From Diplodia intermedia (Eukaryota; Ascomycota; Dothideomycetes; Botryosphaeriales; Botryosphaeriaceae), in contig JAKEKT010000035.1 in NCBI GenBank assembly GCA_021495925.1, forward strand, positions 124,001 through 188,000: DNA of 64,000 nucleotides. The letters run 5' to 3'. This document shows positions 12,318 to 23,692 of the stretch, piece by piece. A program made the position numbers and the translations under genes. Numbering within the stretch: the first letter of the stretch is position 1; each line of letters begins with the position of its first letter. A model generated the notes under the pieces. That model worked only from the letters and a program-made list of their open reading frames with translations, was not told the DNA's origin and made no database searches.

Positions 12318-12524
12318 ATGGGCCAATTCCAATCCTACCAAACCGATCATCACCACCCTAAAAAGTATCGCGGCAGCCATATGGGTGAGGGTTATAAGGC
12401 CCCATCCAGTTCCGATGAGGAGAAGCCGAAGAAGAGTGGCTCCTCCTGGTTCAAGCGCAAGCCCAAGTATGATGAATGGAGTCCACCTACAGAGCATATA
12501 GAAGGCCCAAATCCTTGGGAGTAG
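12318..12524 (+). CDS. Small hydrophilic orphan protein, 68 aa
   Basis: Single-exon frame with a good start context (CAAGAAAATGGG) and a C/A/T-rich leader. The protein starts MGQ, which could allow N-myristoylation (inference), is rich in Ser, Lys, Pro and His, and ends in a Pro/Trp-containing tail (EGPNPWE). There is no signal peptide, membrane segment or known domain. It stands alone, 1.4 kb from the permease gene and 1.6 kb from the E2 gene. Family unknown; it may be lineage-restricted. Confidence 0.45.
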   Translation: MGQFQSYQTDHHHPKKYRGSHMGEGYKAPSSSDEEKPKKSGSSWFKRKPKYDEWSPPTEHIEGPNPWE

Positions 12525-14162
12525 TGCAGGAGTCTTACCCTTCATGAAGGCACGGCGGGTGTTTGCATGCCATAGCTGATCTTCGGCCTGAGGAGACTGA
12601 CTTCTTTGTACATCTTTGACTACTGTTCCCTTTGATGTGTTGTATGTACCAAGCAGATCTGCACTGACAACACAAATGGACAACACTTAAAGAAATACGT
12701 GTTAATTTCAAAAGGCAGATGCACAAGACTTTTGACACATCAGAAGGAGATTGATTCAACACAAAGCCTATATGAGCTCAGCATACTCTTCCATCATACC
12801 TTTGTAACAAGTGTTTACCGCTTTGCCAAATCAGAGACAAGACAGAACTCAGTACCATCACGTTCCTACTCAACTAACCATCAAAGCACAGAAAGCTTTT
12901 CGAAAGAAATAGACCAAGGACTCTCTTCGAGCAGGAAACGCCACCTGACAGCATGCCCTTCGACTTGTTCTGCTTCCCATTCGAATCATTGTTGACGACG
13001 AAACACCACCACCACCAAGTGCGCGCTGTGCGACAACCCGCCAAAGGAGTTCACGAACCTGTGCGCGTTGTGATGGAGAAGGGATGTCGAGCCGAATGCT
13101 GAGGTAAGACGGAGGCGGGATGAGCGGGAGCGGAGGCGAAGGTGGAGGTGGTAGGCGGTGCAGTAGGGTTTTGGGGAGCTCATTATTTGGTGGATATTGT
13201 TCCAAGTTGAGTGAACTCTGACCCTGAGATACGATGATGCAGTAAAGCGTGGATTGTGATGACAACGGGGCTTTCTCAACAAAACCCAACGCGTTTCTTT
13301 TTTTCTTCAAAGAAAAAGGAAGGAGGAAAGGGAAACAAGGGCAGATACGGGTAGGGTTATAATTGAACAGCGGATGGTCAATGCGAGAAGGGTCTCGGCC
13401 CGGGCCGGCGAGGGGCTCAGCTGCAAGCAACCCCGTCTCCGATCGCCAGAGCCGCCGCACAAAGTCCTCGATGTTGCATTCATGCTGCGGTCGGGGTTGG
13501 ATGCGGAATAGCGCGGGCTCACGGCAGCGTGGCTGGAGGGCGGCAAAGGCTGGGATCAAGGGGCCACCGGCCGGAATGTCGAGCGGGCGCCGGCACCCAA
13601 GGCGGTGTAAGCGAGACTGGCGGCTTCGCTCTCATCACTTGGGACGCTTCAGCTCCCCTCAACACCTCCCACCGTGACCTCCGTCGCCGGCCTTCGCGCC
13701 GCATCTCGCCTCATCATCATGCGCCGTTGCCGCCTGCACCTCATCCGCCCCCGCCTCGCTAGCGCCGCAGGCGCCCGCAGCGGCGGATTTCGGAAGCGCT
13801 GCAGGCCGTAGCCGACCATGATGGACGCCCAGCGCCGGCGTGAAGGCTCTGCGCTCGTCGCGGCCGCCGTCGGCGCCGTCGGGCTGGCGGGGGCTGGCTG
13901 GGGGAGAAAGGGCGCGGTCCTTGGGCTCGCTGATCCGCCCGCGCGCAGTCTAGCCGGCTTCGGACCGCCGTTGCCGTCAGCCTTATGCGCCTCGTCCTTG
14001 CCGCCGCCTGACGATTGCGGAACGCTACTGTACCTTGCTAGGTCACGCCTGTCACTCACTACTCAAACCCCGACTCTTCCTCGTCCCCGTTTGCGCCCTT
14101 CCTCCACAACCACCCTCCCGCCTCCATTCGCCCTGCTCCCGCCCCCCAACCACCCTGTCACC
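12525..14162. other. Long intergenic region upstream of the Cdc34-type gene
   Basis: No gene recognised. The 3' half (13500-14160) is strongly GC-rich with open frames on both strands and no family features, as expected for an upstream or leader region. The final pyrimidine-rich stretch ahead of 14163 is typical of fungal promoters. Confidence 0.5.
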
Positions 14163-15080
14163 ATGGCCGAGCGCGTGTTGATGAACGAGTACAAGGCCCT
14201 CGCCCAGGAGTCTTGGACCAACATCGAGGTGAGCCGTTCCTTATCGCTCCACCCGCCCGCCGATGCTTCGAGCCCGCCGCGCCTGCACCTTGGGCCTGGA
14301 GAACGCCCTCTCGCTCCTCGCCCCTGCTCCCTCGCCGCAGCCCCATCCGCCGCTCTTGCCTCGCCGGGAACGTGACGCTTACTGACCCGCCCCTTTCGCA
14401 GCTTGTCAACGAGAACATCTTCGAGTGGGATGTCGCTCTCATCGTGCTGAACCCGGACTCCATCTACTATGGCGGATACTTCAAGGCCAAGATGAACTTC
14501 CCCAAAAACTACCCCTTCAGCCCGCCCGGTGAGCATGTCCGGCTACCCCTCATCCGGCACCCCACTAACAAGCCCAGACTTCAAGTTCATGCGTCCGCTT
14601 TGGCACCCAAACGTGTACCCTGATGGCCGCCTCTGTATCTCCATTCTCCACCCGCCTGGCGAGGACGAAATGTCGGGCGAGCTTGCATCCGAGCGCTGGT
14701 CGCCCGCTCAGCGCGTCGAGTCGGTTCTGCTTTCCATTCTCTCTCTGCTCGATGACGCAGAGCCCTCGTCTCCCGCCAACGTCGATGCTGGTGTTATGCT
14801 GCGCAAGGACCCTACCAAGTACAAGGAGATGATCAAGAGAGATCTGGACGTCAGCAAGCAGGACATCCCCGAGGGCTACGTTATGCCTACGCACGAGGAC
14901 GCCTTCAAGTCGAAGAAGAACGACGACATCTTCATGGAGTGGGAAGACAGCGATGCCGACTCCGACTTTGGTGCCTCCGACTCGGAGGATTTCGACGCCG
15001 AGGACGACGACGATGAGGAATTCGATGAGGACATGGACGAGGACGACTCCGCCAGTGATGACGGCAAGAAGAAGGCCTGA
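14163..15080 (+). CDS. Ubiquitin-conjugating enzyme E2, Cdc34/Ubc3 type
   Basis: Exons 14163-14228, 14402-14528 and 14578-15080; 231 aa. E2 that transfers ubiquitin with SCF ligases, driving G1/S cyclin and CKI turnover in yeast. The UBC fold carries the active-site Cys84 in HPNVYPDGRLCISIL, followed by the acidic-loop insertion (PPGEDEMSGELASERW) that marks the Cdc34/Ubc7/Ubc15 group. The C-terminal extension beyond residue about 175 is very acidic (Asp/Glu/Ser-rich, about 55 residues), as in Cdc34, and ends KKKA. This tail is why I prefer Cdc34 over Ubc7. The first intron is 173 nt, long for this window. Confidence 0.9.
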
Positions 15081-15767
15081 CGCGAATCAGCCTTTCGTTC
15101 TCCGTCGTTCATGATATGATTTCCTTGTTCTCTGCATTGCTGCATGGTTTCAGGTTTCCCGCATCTTCTCACTTCTACCCCTCGACATTTGCCGTCAACC
15201 CCGAGGGTTTCATCTAATTTGCAGCGAGGCGTTTTGGGTTCCAAGCCTGGAATATAGGCATTTGCTTGGCGTCCATGAGGCCCGCAGTAGGTCAAATATC
15301 CTACATATAACTCTTTTTTCTTGCTTGCTTGCTTTGGCTGGGGCGTTTCGGCATAGCAATAGAAGGGGATCATCCAGAGATCACATTACGAATTTAGAGC
15401 ATTTACTCCACACCGCCCTAACACTGTTCCATTTAAAGTAGCGGTGCGACCTCGCTCCAGCAGCTGAGCGCGACCTTGGCACGCCCATCAACCCCATTAC
15501 CTGCTAGCTGAGTGTTGGCCAGCAGCCTTCCGGGAACAAGCGCAGCCTCGTCACCGATGAAATGAGCCGGGATTTATACGGCGGTTGCGGTTTTACGGCA
15601 ACGCATGGCGCATGGCGCAGTCTCCTATCCCTCTCAGTTCAGCACCTCCTGAGCGATTCACAGGGTCTGCAGAAATAAATTTGTGGCTTTGATAGGGCGC
15701 CACAAGCGCCAATGGGCCCAGCTCATCGGGCGGGCAAGTGCTGGAGTACGCACGCGTCCTCTGTCTC
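15081..15767. other. Convergent 3' region between the E2 gene and Swi5
   Basis: A 687-bp gap with no gene recognised. It holds the 3' UTRs of two converging genes. Confidence 0.5.
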
Positions 15768-16291
15768 TCAGTCGTTGGCGGAAATGCCAAACTCCTCTTG
15801 GACCTCTTTGATCCTCACTCCCCTAGACTCGGCTATGATGCCCATCAATTCTTGGCCGACGTCCCGCATTTCGTTGTAGTCGTTCAGACGGCGGATCTGC
15901 TGCTGGATGATGGCCTTTGCAGCCTGGACAGCGGCATCTGTTTCGGCATTCGTGGCAGGCTCGGGGCTGGCGGTGGGAGTCGTGCGAGACGGGAGCTTTT
16001 CAGCCACAGAGGGAACGGCCGCGAATTCTTTGACCACGTCGCTGCGCCGCGCGGTCAGATCGGCGAGCGTGGCCTGGAGCGCGGCCGTGCGGGCTTGCGC
16101 GTTCGGCTGGGGTTTGACGGTCAGTAATAATGCGAAAGCGCCGATAGGAGAATCACCCGTACCAGGCGCTTGTCCCCGTGCGGCTGCATCTGGGGGCTTT
16201 CTGCTCCTGCAGTCCCCGGCGACGAGCTCGGCTCCACAGCGACAGCGTCGCGATGATCACGGGAAGCCTTCCTGGCTCGCGACGAGTCCAT
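15768..16291 (-). CDS. Swi5/Sae3-family recombination mediator
   Basis: Exons 16163-16291 and 15768-16106 joined across intron 16107-16162 (donor GTACGG, branch TACTGAC, phase 0); 155 aa. The C-terminal 45 residues match the Swi5 family: IRRLNDYNEMRDVGQELMGI followed by AESRGV and a KEVQEEFGI-type end. Swi5 forms a complex with Sfr1 and stimulates Rad51 and Dmc1 strand exchange. The N-terminal part is Ala/Ser/Thr-rich with a helical stretch and is longer than in fission yeast (85 aa). The start at 16291 is the most plausible ATG but not certain, since the frame stays open upstream. The start is about 350 bp from that of the divergent Ytp1-type gene. Confidence 0.82.
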
Positions 16292-16644
16292 GCTGAGCGT
16301 CCATGGGCTTTGTTGCGGGAGGCATCCATGCGGGCGGGTCCCGGGCGGATAAGGCAGGCGATGATGCAGCCGCGACCAGGGTCGGGTGGCGCTGACTAAA
16401 CTGGCTCGCCTTGCGTCCTGTGTACACGAATGCCCGGCGCGGCGAACCAACCCCAACCCTCACTCCCGGAGTGATCTTCTCGCTCTCCGTGCCTCTCGTT
16501 GTAAACAACCCCTCCCGGCCGAAACCTGCGCGACTCCCCGCTTCACCCTGGCTCGCCTTCCGACACTGCTGCACCAACCGTCGCGGACCTCCGCTGCCCA
16601 GCGTACATCTTTTGTTTCATCCCCGTCGCAACAGCCCACCCATC

Positions 16645-18331
16645 ATGGGGGCTACGTATAAGCCGGCGCCCGTCGTCGGCCTGGCATTGCTCTGCCTGGC
16701 TGCCACCACCAAGGCCCACGAACACCACATGGACGACATCCCTGAGGGCCAGTATGCTTCGTCCGATCCCATGGTGCGTTCCGCCGACGAGCTTCCCAAC
16801 CCGGAGGTGCTGGCATCGCAAACTGACGGCTTTGGCAGGACGCAGTTCTATGGATACACATCCTCCTCCAATCCCTCGCCTGGGGCGTGTTGTATCCAAC
16901 GGGCATGGTCTTGGGCGTGCGTTCTCCTCCTCTCCGCGCTCTTCCGCTTGCACCCAGCGGTCCCGCTCACGCGCCTTTCTAGATTACCCGCTCACGATGG
17001 CATGTACCAATCCAATCCGTCGCAACCATCATGGCCATTATTGGATACATACTCGGACATAAGCACAAGGGCCGCCAGTTTGCGCCAGGTGTACACGGCA
17101 GCTTCGCCCCGTGGTTGATGTGGATGGTGTTCTCCCAGGTCATCCTCGGCGTCTATCTTCGGCTCCACCTTGAGAAGGGAATCCACGGCAAGATCAGGAG
17201 ATATGTTGTCATCGCCCACGGTGTTGTGGGGAAGGCGCTCCCCGTTGCCGCCTGGACCCAGATGCTGTTCGGCGGCATCACTTCGCTTGGATTCTGCCGC
17301 GGCGACCACTTGGGCCAATGTCTGGCGCACTTCATCATGGGCAGCGCCTTCATTGGCTATGGAATCATCATGACCATCATGCTGCTGGTTGGGCAAGTGT
17401 GGTTGAAGCGCTCCGGAAGAAGCCAGGAATTCTTCGACTCCTGCATGATTGCGGCCTGGGGATGCGTCAACACTTTCACCGAACACCGCTGGGGAGGTCC
17501 CTGGGTCCACAACGACCTGCAGCACACTTCGATGGGAATTGTCTGGTGGTGCGCCGGTCTTCTTGGTATCTGGTTGAGCAGAAGCAGGGATGGTAGGCCC
17601 AAGAGGAACCTGATCCCCGGCATTGTCATTCTTCTCACTGGCTTTGCCATGTCCGCTCACCCGCAATCGCTGCCTCTTTCCACCATGGTCCACACCGTTT
17701 TCGGCTATACTCTTATGGCGGCCGGAGGCACCCGGATCATTGAAATTTCCTTCATCCTCAAGGACAAGTATGGTGTCTCAGCCGATGGCTCTGAGAACAA
17801 CAGCTGGCAGCATCTTCCTCCTTTCGTCAGTCCTCCTTATCCGCATTCCTGCAATGCTCAAAGCTAACTTTCGTAGCTCCTCTACGCTTCCGGATTCCTC
17901 TTCATGGGCGCAACCGAGGAGCAAATGGCACTCCTTTCCGACGCTCACGTCACCCACGTCTCCTACGTCCTCATCCTCTACAGCGTTGCCTTCATTCTCT
18001 ACCTCTGTACGTCACCTCCTTTTGCGTCTTAATTTACGTGAAACATGACACTAACAGGAATTAATCTATAGTCGTCAACATGCTTCTGCACATCTACGCC
18101 ACCTGGGCTTGGCCCGAATTCACCAAGCCTGACCCCGAGAACGGCCGCGGCCAGCTCAACGGTCATGCTCGCCGCCCGCACTCGCGATCAGATGCGCAGA
18201 GGCTGCGGGATGCGGAGGAGTTTGAGCTGGAGGGCTTGATCAGTGATGATGAGGATGCGGCAAATTTGGAGGGCAGCACGGATGCGGATCCGGAGAGCCC
18301 GAGACATAAGGAGGGAAGGGTGAGAGTTTGA
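16645..18331 (+). CDS. Ytp1-type multi-pass membrane protein (DUF2427 + Ytp1 domains)
   Basis: Exons 16645-16773, 16839-16916, 16983-17825, 17877-18006 and 18072-18331; 479 aa. A signal peptide (hydrophobic stretch ending TTKAHEHH) is followed by a DUF2427-like region with helices starting DAVLWIHILLQSLAWG, then the long Ytp1-type region containing a conserved FTEHRWGGPW segment and several helices; the cytosolic C-terminus is acidic. The cytochrome-b561-like helical bundle and paired histidines suggest a redox or metal role, but the biochemical function of Ytp1 is unknown. Both domain names are by recognition of the fungal family architecture. Divergent from the Swi5 gene. Confidence 0.82.
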
Positions 18332-19901
18332 AAGAGTACGTGGCGGTCAAGAGAAGGAAAGAGTTAATTTTGGGAAAATAAAACAAACACGATGACGAGG
18401 CGGGAGGGTTTTGTTTACTTTTTCTATCTCCCGATGTCCAGATTGAGGGTATTCTTATCCTCCTGTGGCTTTTTCTCTTGAGGTGGGTTTCCTTGTCCGC
18501 TTTTGCATGGCGTGCAGAATTGATTACGATCTTTTTCTGCTAGGCGTTGGATACTTGCTGTTACAGCCACTGTTTGCTAAGTCGTACTTCGGTCGGTAGG
18601 AAGAGGTGGACATGCTGTCGGTGTAAATGTTTTTCTTGGAATAGCTCTTGGCTAAAGAGGAGTACCTACATGGAGTGAGCGGGGAATTTGTATACCGCTT
18701 TTTCGGGCTCTCTTTGCATTCTCCACGCTGACAATTTTTCGTCCTGCGACCAAACTATTCGGGCGTTTAGCAACTTGACTTACCCATCGCATGTCGAGGC
18801 CTACCGGTATTATCGGCGGAAGCTCAAGGTGCGGTTGATGCGGCGCAAGAAAAGCATACTACAAGCACGTGTGACTTATCTTAAGACCGGATGATGGATA
18901 CCAGACAAGAATGTGGAAGCGAGAAAGAACGACGAGACCGAGTATGTGTCCAGAACAAATGCTGCGGGTTGAGTCAACTAATCCGGTAATGGACGCTTGG
19001 AGGCCGCAGGCAACCATGTCGGGTACTGCCATATGGATGCCTAACATAAAGCTTTGTATGAAATGACAGTTTGTGTAACAAGCGCTTGGGTAGCTGAAAC
19101 GCAATGTAACTCGGGCGCTCCAGGCATCGTCAGCGTTAACAGTGCGACACTGGCACAAATGACTTGGTCCTCCTAACCATTTCCCACGGAAGATAACAGA
19201 TTGGATGCAAACACCGACGTAGAAACATGTGGCGTCCTCGGCGGGGCTCAGAGGGCCCAGACTTACTGTAGCCTGCTGTGATGGGTACACAAGGAAGGGG
19301 CCGAACTCCAGGATGATCCATGAAATGAGTCTGGCCTTGTTGCAGCTTGTCTCTCCTTTGGTAAGGCGGGGGCAAAGAAGGGCTACGGTGTTTCCTTTTG
19401 AAGTCATTATGTCTGATAGCCAAGCAAAAGCTGCCAATAAATGTGTGAGGGGAGCCGAACACAATGGCACAGCTGGTGACAAAAAATCTGTCCACCCGCG
19501 TCTGACTTACATAGATCTCGCATCATCATAACAATAGGCAGTTGAATACAAGATCCGGATGTAAATGTGCGCATTGAAAACTTGTCTTTACGTCCGGATA
19601 TTATATTTAACTACCTATCCTATGTAGATAGGGGAGGCTAATTTCTTTTGTCACCCGCTGTGATGGCATATATCAAGTTATGGACCCCCTCTCCAACTTC
19701 CCTGAACGTGTAACCCTCAGCAGCTTACGAAGGGGCTAGTACCACGTCTTGCAAGGCGCAGGAACCGCCAAACCTATGGACAGCCTCGACAATCCCTTGC
19801 GCTCACTTTAAAACACCTAGTCAGCCCCTTCTAAGTCCATTCCCTTGGAAAATTGTCCATTTCGAAACACAACCTGCCGTCGTGCAAAAATCGAGTCGGC
19901 C
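18332..19901. other. Intergenic region with an intact MITE
   Basis: Open frames on the minus strand (18859-19482) lack an ATG at their 5' end and overlap the MITE, so they are not called. The MITE occupies 19468-19662. The remainder holds the 3' UTR of the Ytp1-type gene and the upstream region of the Cys-rich gene. Confidence 0.55.
19468..19662 (+). mobile_element. Intact MITE, 195 bp, with TIRs and 4-bp target duplication
   Basis: Ends CACAGCTGGTGACAAAA and TTTTGTCACCCGCTGTG form imperfect terminal inverted repeats. The flanks are ATGG on both sides (19464-19467 and 19663-19666), a 4-bp target-site duplication. Inside, arms GCAGTTGAATACAAGATCCG and CGTCCGGATATTATATTTAA form a second, nested inverted repeat around a GTGCGCATTGAAAAC spacer. 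There is no coding capacity, so any mobilisation would need a transposase elsewhere. Confidence 0.85.
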
Positions 19902-20784
19902 ATGAACGAATATTGCTACGACTTCACCGGCAAAGGCCACGATGAGTATGCAAGATGCGACAACAAGAAGAACAGCGCCCACAGCGCATGCTGCGCGAAC
20001 AACAAACCACACCCCGACATATGTCTCGAGAGCGGTCTGTGCCTATCGACCACCCCAGCCCAAATGGGCTTCCTTTACGAAGACGGCTGCACCGATATCA
20101 CCATGAGCGACGATGCGTGCCCGAAAGTATGCAAAGACGGTAGGCTTCCATCCTCCAGGCCCGGCATGTCGGGCGGTACAAGATGCTGATGGTTTTCCGC
20201 GCCGATCAGTCCGTCGATCCGACTGGACGGTCGCCGAGGTGCTTCAGTGCGAGAAAGGCAAGTGGTGCTGTCGCGAAGCCGGAAACGGCACCAACTGCTG
20301 CGACGACACCGACGCGCTGGTGGCCCAGTCGGCGATAGGGTGGATGGTGCCCTCGATCTACCGGGCGATCAAAGAAGCAAACTCCGCTCTGGTCAACGGC
20401 ACAGATGGCAACGGGACGGCGAGCAGCGGGGCCGCCGCAAGCAACGAGTCGGCGAACAGCGAGACTACCGCGGACGCCCAATGTGGTGGCGGTTCCGCTA
20501 CTTCAGTTGTGGGCGGTATAATGGGGGGAGTGCTGTTTGCAGCTCTGGCGGGATTGGCGACGGTGCTGTGGCTTTGGCGCCGAGAGCATCGGGAGCGACT
20601 GGCACTGCAGCAGCAGGTGGCGTCCATGGTAGTGAGTCCTACGGACGGGGCTCGCTCCATGTCAAAGGGACCGCAAAAAAGGACAGTGCTGGTGGAAGCT
20701 GACGATTCGCACCAACGTCTGGAAATGCCAACAAGAACTGACGATAGCCCTCAACATCTGGAGTTGCCGGCAGGTAATTACTGA
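19902..20784 (+). CDS. Cys-rich single-pass membrane protein, unknown function
   Basis: Exons 19902-20139 and 20220 region: exon 2 starts at 20210 after intron 20140-20209 (70 nt); 270 aa. The N-terminal ectodomain has regularly spaced cysteines, including CCANN and CEKGKWCC, then a Ser/Asn/Gly/Ala-rich linker with NGT/NES glycosylation sites. One transmembrane segment follows (about VVGGIMGGVLFAALAGLATV) with a WRR stop-transfer signal and a cytosolic tail of about 75 residues. This layout is common among uncharacterised fungal surface proteins. No signal peptide is visible behind the ATG at 19902; the frame is open upstream to 19845, so an upstream exon or a signal-anchor topology is possible. 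Convergent with the NLP gene, 123 bp apart. Confidence 0.65.
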
Positions 20785-20907
20785 GATCAATTGTATTGTA
20801 GAAGTATCTCAGCAAAGTAATGACGGTATGTATGTACATGTGTAAGAAAGAAGACAAAGGCAGAAGACCACACATAAAATGCAGAAGATGCGCGAATATC
20901 TGGCCGT

Positions 20908-21719
20908 TCAAACCCAGGCGTTGTTAAGGTTCTTGATGAAGTTGCCGTCGTTGAACGGGCAGTTGGCGGCGCCCCACTTGTGCTCGTTGAGAGCGTCCCT
21001 GCTCGCCTTCGGGAGCTCTTGCCAGTCGATCATCCACTGCTCGCGACCGGGGCTGGTCTTGAACTGCAGCTCGTGGTTCGAGGGGAAGTTGGTCATGTAT
21101 TCAACCTGGAGACGGTTGCCGTTGCGCATCGGGGGGGCTCCCGTCTTCTTGTAGTTGCCGTGGCCCGAAGCACCGGCGCCGAAGACGCGGGGGTTGGCGT
21201 TGCCCGCTGTTGATGAAACCGTCAGTCATCTTGCAAGACATCAAACGAAAGGAGCGATGACTTACGGTTGTCGATCCAGATGACAACGTTCTCCCAGTCG
21301 TGGCGGTGGCCGAAGTTGCCGCCGCCGTCGGAGATCTGGTCCTTGGGGAAGTACCACGAGTACATGATGGCATACCGGCCCCTGTGCCACACGCCGCGGG
21401 CGTACGTCTGGCCGCGGCGGTCGTCCCTGCAGCCGCCAGTGGCGCTGCCGGTGTTGTCGAGACCTCCGCTCACCTGGCCGCGATCGTTGACGGCCGTGTA
21501 CGGCTGGCAGCCGGAAGCGATATGGAGGAATGGCTCGTAGCGGCGGATGGCATTTCCTTCAACACCACCGCGAACTCTCTCCGGCATGGGCCAAAGAGAG
21601 TCGTGGGGGACGGTAGGAGCACGCGTGTCGAGGGCTTGAATGCTCTCAGGGTCAGCTGCCGGGGCAGCCACAGCGCAGGAAGCTGCTGCAAAGAGGGTGA
21701 TGAGGTTGCTGTAATGCAT
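20908..21719 (-). CDS. Necrosis- and ethylene-inducing (NLP/NPP1) secreted protein
   Basis: Exons 21266-21719 and 20908-21206 joined across intron 21207-21265 (59 nt); 250 aa. A signal peptide (about residues 1-18, ending AVAAP) is followed by the NPP1 domain with the family heptapeptide GHRHDWE and two conserved-type cysteines before it. NLPs are secreted proteins of plant-associated microbes; cytotoxic members bind plant sphingolipids, and many others are non-toxic. The frame is intact and the key motif unmodified, but toxicity cannot be read from sequence. The intron falls just after the heptapeptide, unlike the second NLP gene of this window (44182-45198), so the two are not a recent tandem duplication. 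Confidence 0.9.
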
Positions 21720-23692
21720 GGTGAAGTGACTGTGGTTGATTGAACGAATGAAGCTGGTTGGCGATATTGATTCTCAGTGACGGACAGTGTACCTTATGTA
21801 CCCTTCCAACCTTCTACATATCTTGGAAGATGGATGGCTTCGTTCGCTGCATTGCTTGACGATTGCAGTAGTGACAACGCAAGGACCATTGGGTGATACT
21901 CGAGCTCGTTCTGCTTCGCTGTCTGACCTTGGATAGTCTTGGCAGGTGTTTACCTGTTGACGGCGTGGCACCACGTGCCTCACGAATCGTATGGCTGACT
22001 CGGTCCTGTTAAGCTTCGCTAGGCTGAGTCAAGTGGGTGAAGTCAATTCTCAAACGTGGGCTTTCCCTTAGCTAGTTCGCGCCACGTCTAGTGGCTGATT
22101 TGTAGGGCTGGATGAGAAGGGAACGCCGGGTTAGTAGAGCTATCACCAGAATGTTGGCCGAGGTAGCATAGACTCACTTGCACTACCTCCCTTAGAACAG
22201 CCTTGAATCGAGCAAAGAGCTTCCAAATCCAGTGTTCCCGCTTGGTATCTGTACTCGGTTTTGGTCCATGCGCCGTACCACTGGACCGCGCTTGTTAGCC
22301 CCAGTATAGCCCCAAACGCACGGCTACTGCGCTGCCCGTCTTTCTAGAGAGGCGCTTGCTGTCGGCGATGTTTGCATTCTTGGCCTTCGGACCCATCGTT
22401 TCACCTCGGTAGCTGCTATTACTACTGGAAATGGAACACGCCGAATGCAGGGTCCGCTCCCACAGAGCTTAGCGACTCTTGGCGGCGAAGGAGGCTCCTC
22501 AATAATCTCGTATACTGACTCGATTGTCTTCCGCGCCAGGCCGTCCCCACATCACACGGGTAGATTGCCGAAGCAGCCGTTGAATCCTTCCGCATTTGTG
22601 AACATTAGCGAGAATAGTGCGTTCTGCCAATAAAGCGTGGGCCAAGGGTGGAGCGGGAGAAATTAATGTCGAGCGACGATGGGGTGAAGCATCCGTGGTC
22701 GGTGAACGCAAGTAGTAGACACTTGCAAATCACATACCTACCACCAATCGCTTCGCTGTTTCAGACCTTCCCAGGCTAGAATTCTCTTGCGGCGCACATG
22801 TGCAAGTCGAACTTGCTGGCGCCACCATTACAACATGGCCAACGCAACCGAAACAGACAACGAATTCGGCTCGATTCTCCACAGTGTACGAGACGCCACT
22901 ACTTGGCGTAGATGTCCACGTATCCGCCTAACAGATGTTAGCCTGGATGTAACCTGGTCATTAAGGGATGAGGTGCTGGACCATCCTCAAGTCCGGGTGT
23001 TCTTGGGACATTTCGAAGTCCACCACTGACCCGTCCCCCCCAAACCTCGTAACTCCCCGCCAGGACACTGGGATCTCTCCATCAACGCCATCCTCTGAAC
23101 AATACTCTTCCATCTCTCCTCCCACACGTCCAGATCCAATCGCTCACAGCCCCCCATGTCTCTCGAGGGCGGCGAGGGAGGCGGCGGGCCAGGGCCGTGG
23201 CGTTGGCGATTGGCACGTAATTCCTGACAATCAGAGTCGACGAAGCCAAAAGTGACAGTCTCAACCACTTCAAGTCAAGTGTCAGAGCAGCAATAGGAAC
23301 TGTGTGCCTCTATGAAAGCCTTCAGATCAGATACGAGACTTGAAGGAAACGAAATAGAGTAGGAGGGTTGCGATCCACTTGCCTTCGAATCTAAAATGCA
23401 GAAACCCCTTTCACAACTTCAACAGACTACAGAAGTAGAGATCATTGCGTACCTAAGGCAGATACTCCCCCAACGCCATGCCATGTTAAATCGTATACCC
23501 CACAACCCAACAGCAACAACATGCTTTCAAGATTAAAAATGCGTGTAAAAGCTACTCATCAGCGTCTTTCATCTGTAACCACCAACCAGCCTCTCCTATT
23601 GCCCATTATTTGGTCCTCGAGAGCAGGGTTCCACATCTCCAATGAGGAAATTTCAGGGTTAATTCCCTTCCTCGCCGACTGTGTAGGTGCTG
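21720..23692. other. Intergenic region, about 2 kb
   Basis: No gene supported. A 64-residue frame with an ATG at 22835 ends at 23029 but shows no recognisable feature. A TGAGTCA motif occurs at 22025-22031, which may be chance. The region before 23693 is 3' UTR of MMM1. Confidence 0.5.

Noticed and set aside
14565..14894. Minus-strand frame inside the E2 gene
   Set aside because: Antisense shadow of a conserved exon.
18859..19482. 207-codon minus-strand frame upstream of the Cys-rich gene
   Set aside because: Starts at a non-ATG codon inside the MITE terminal repeat, and shows no conserved motifs.
22835..23029. 64-codon frame starting ATGGCCAACGCAACC
   Set aside because: Short, no homology features, no leader signal beyond chance.
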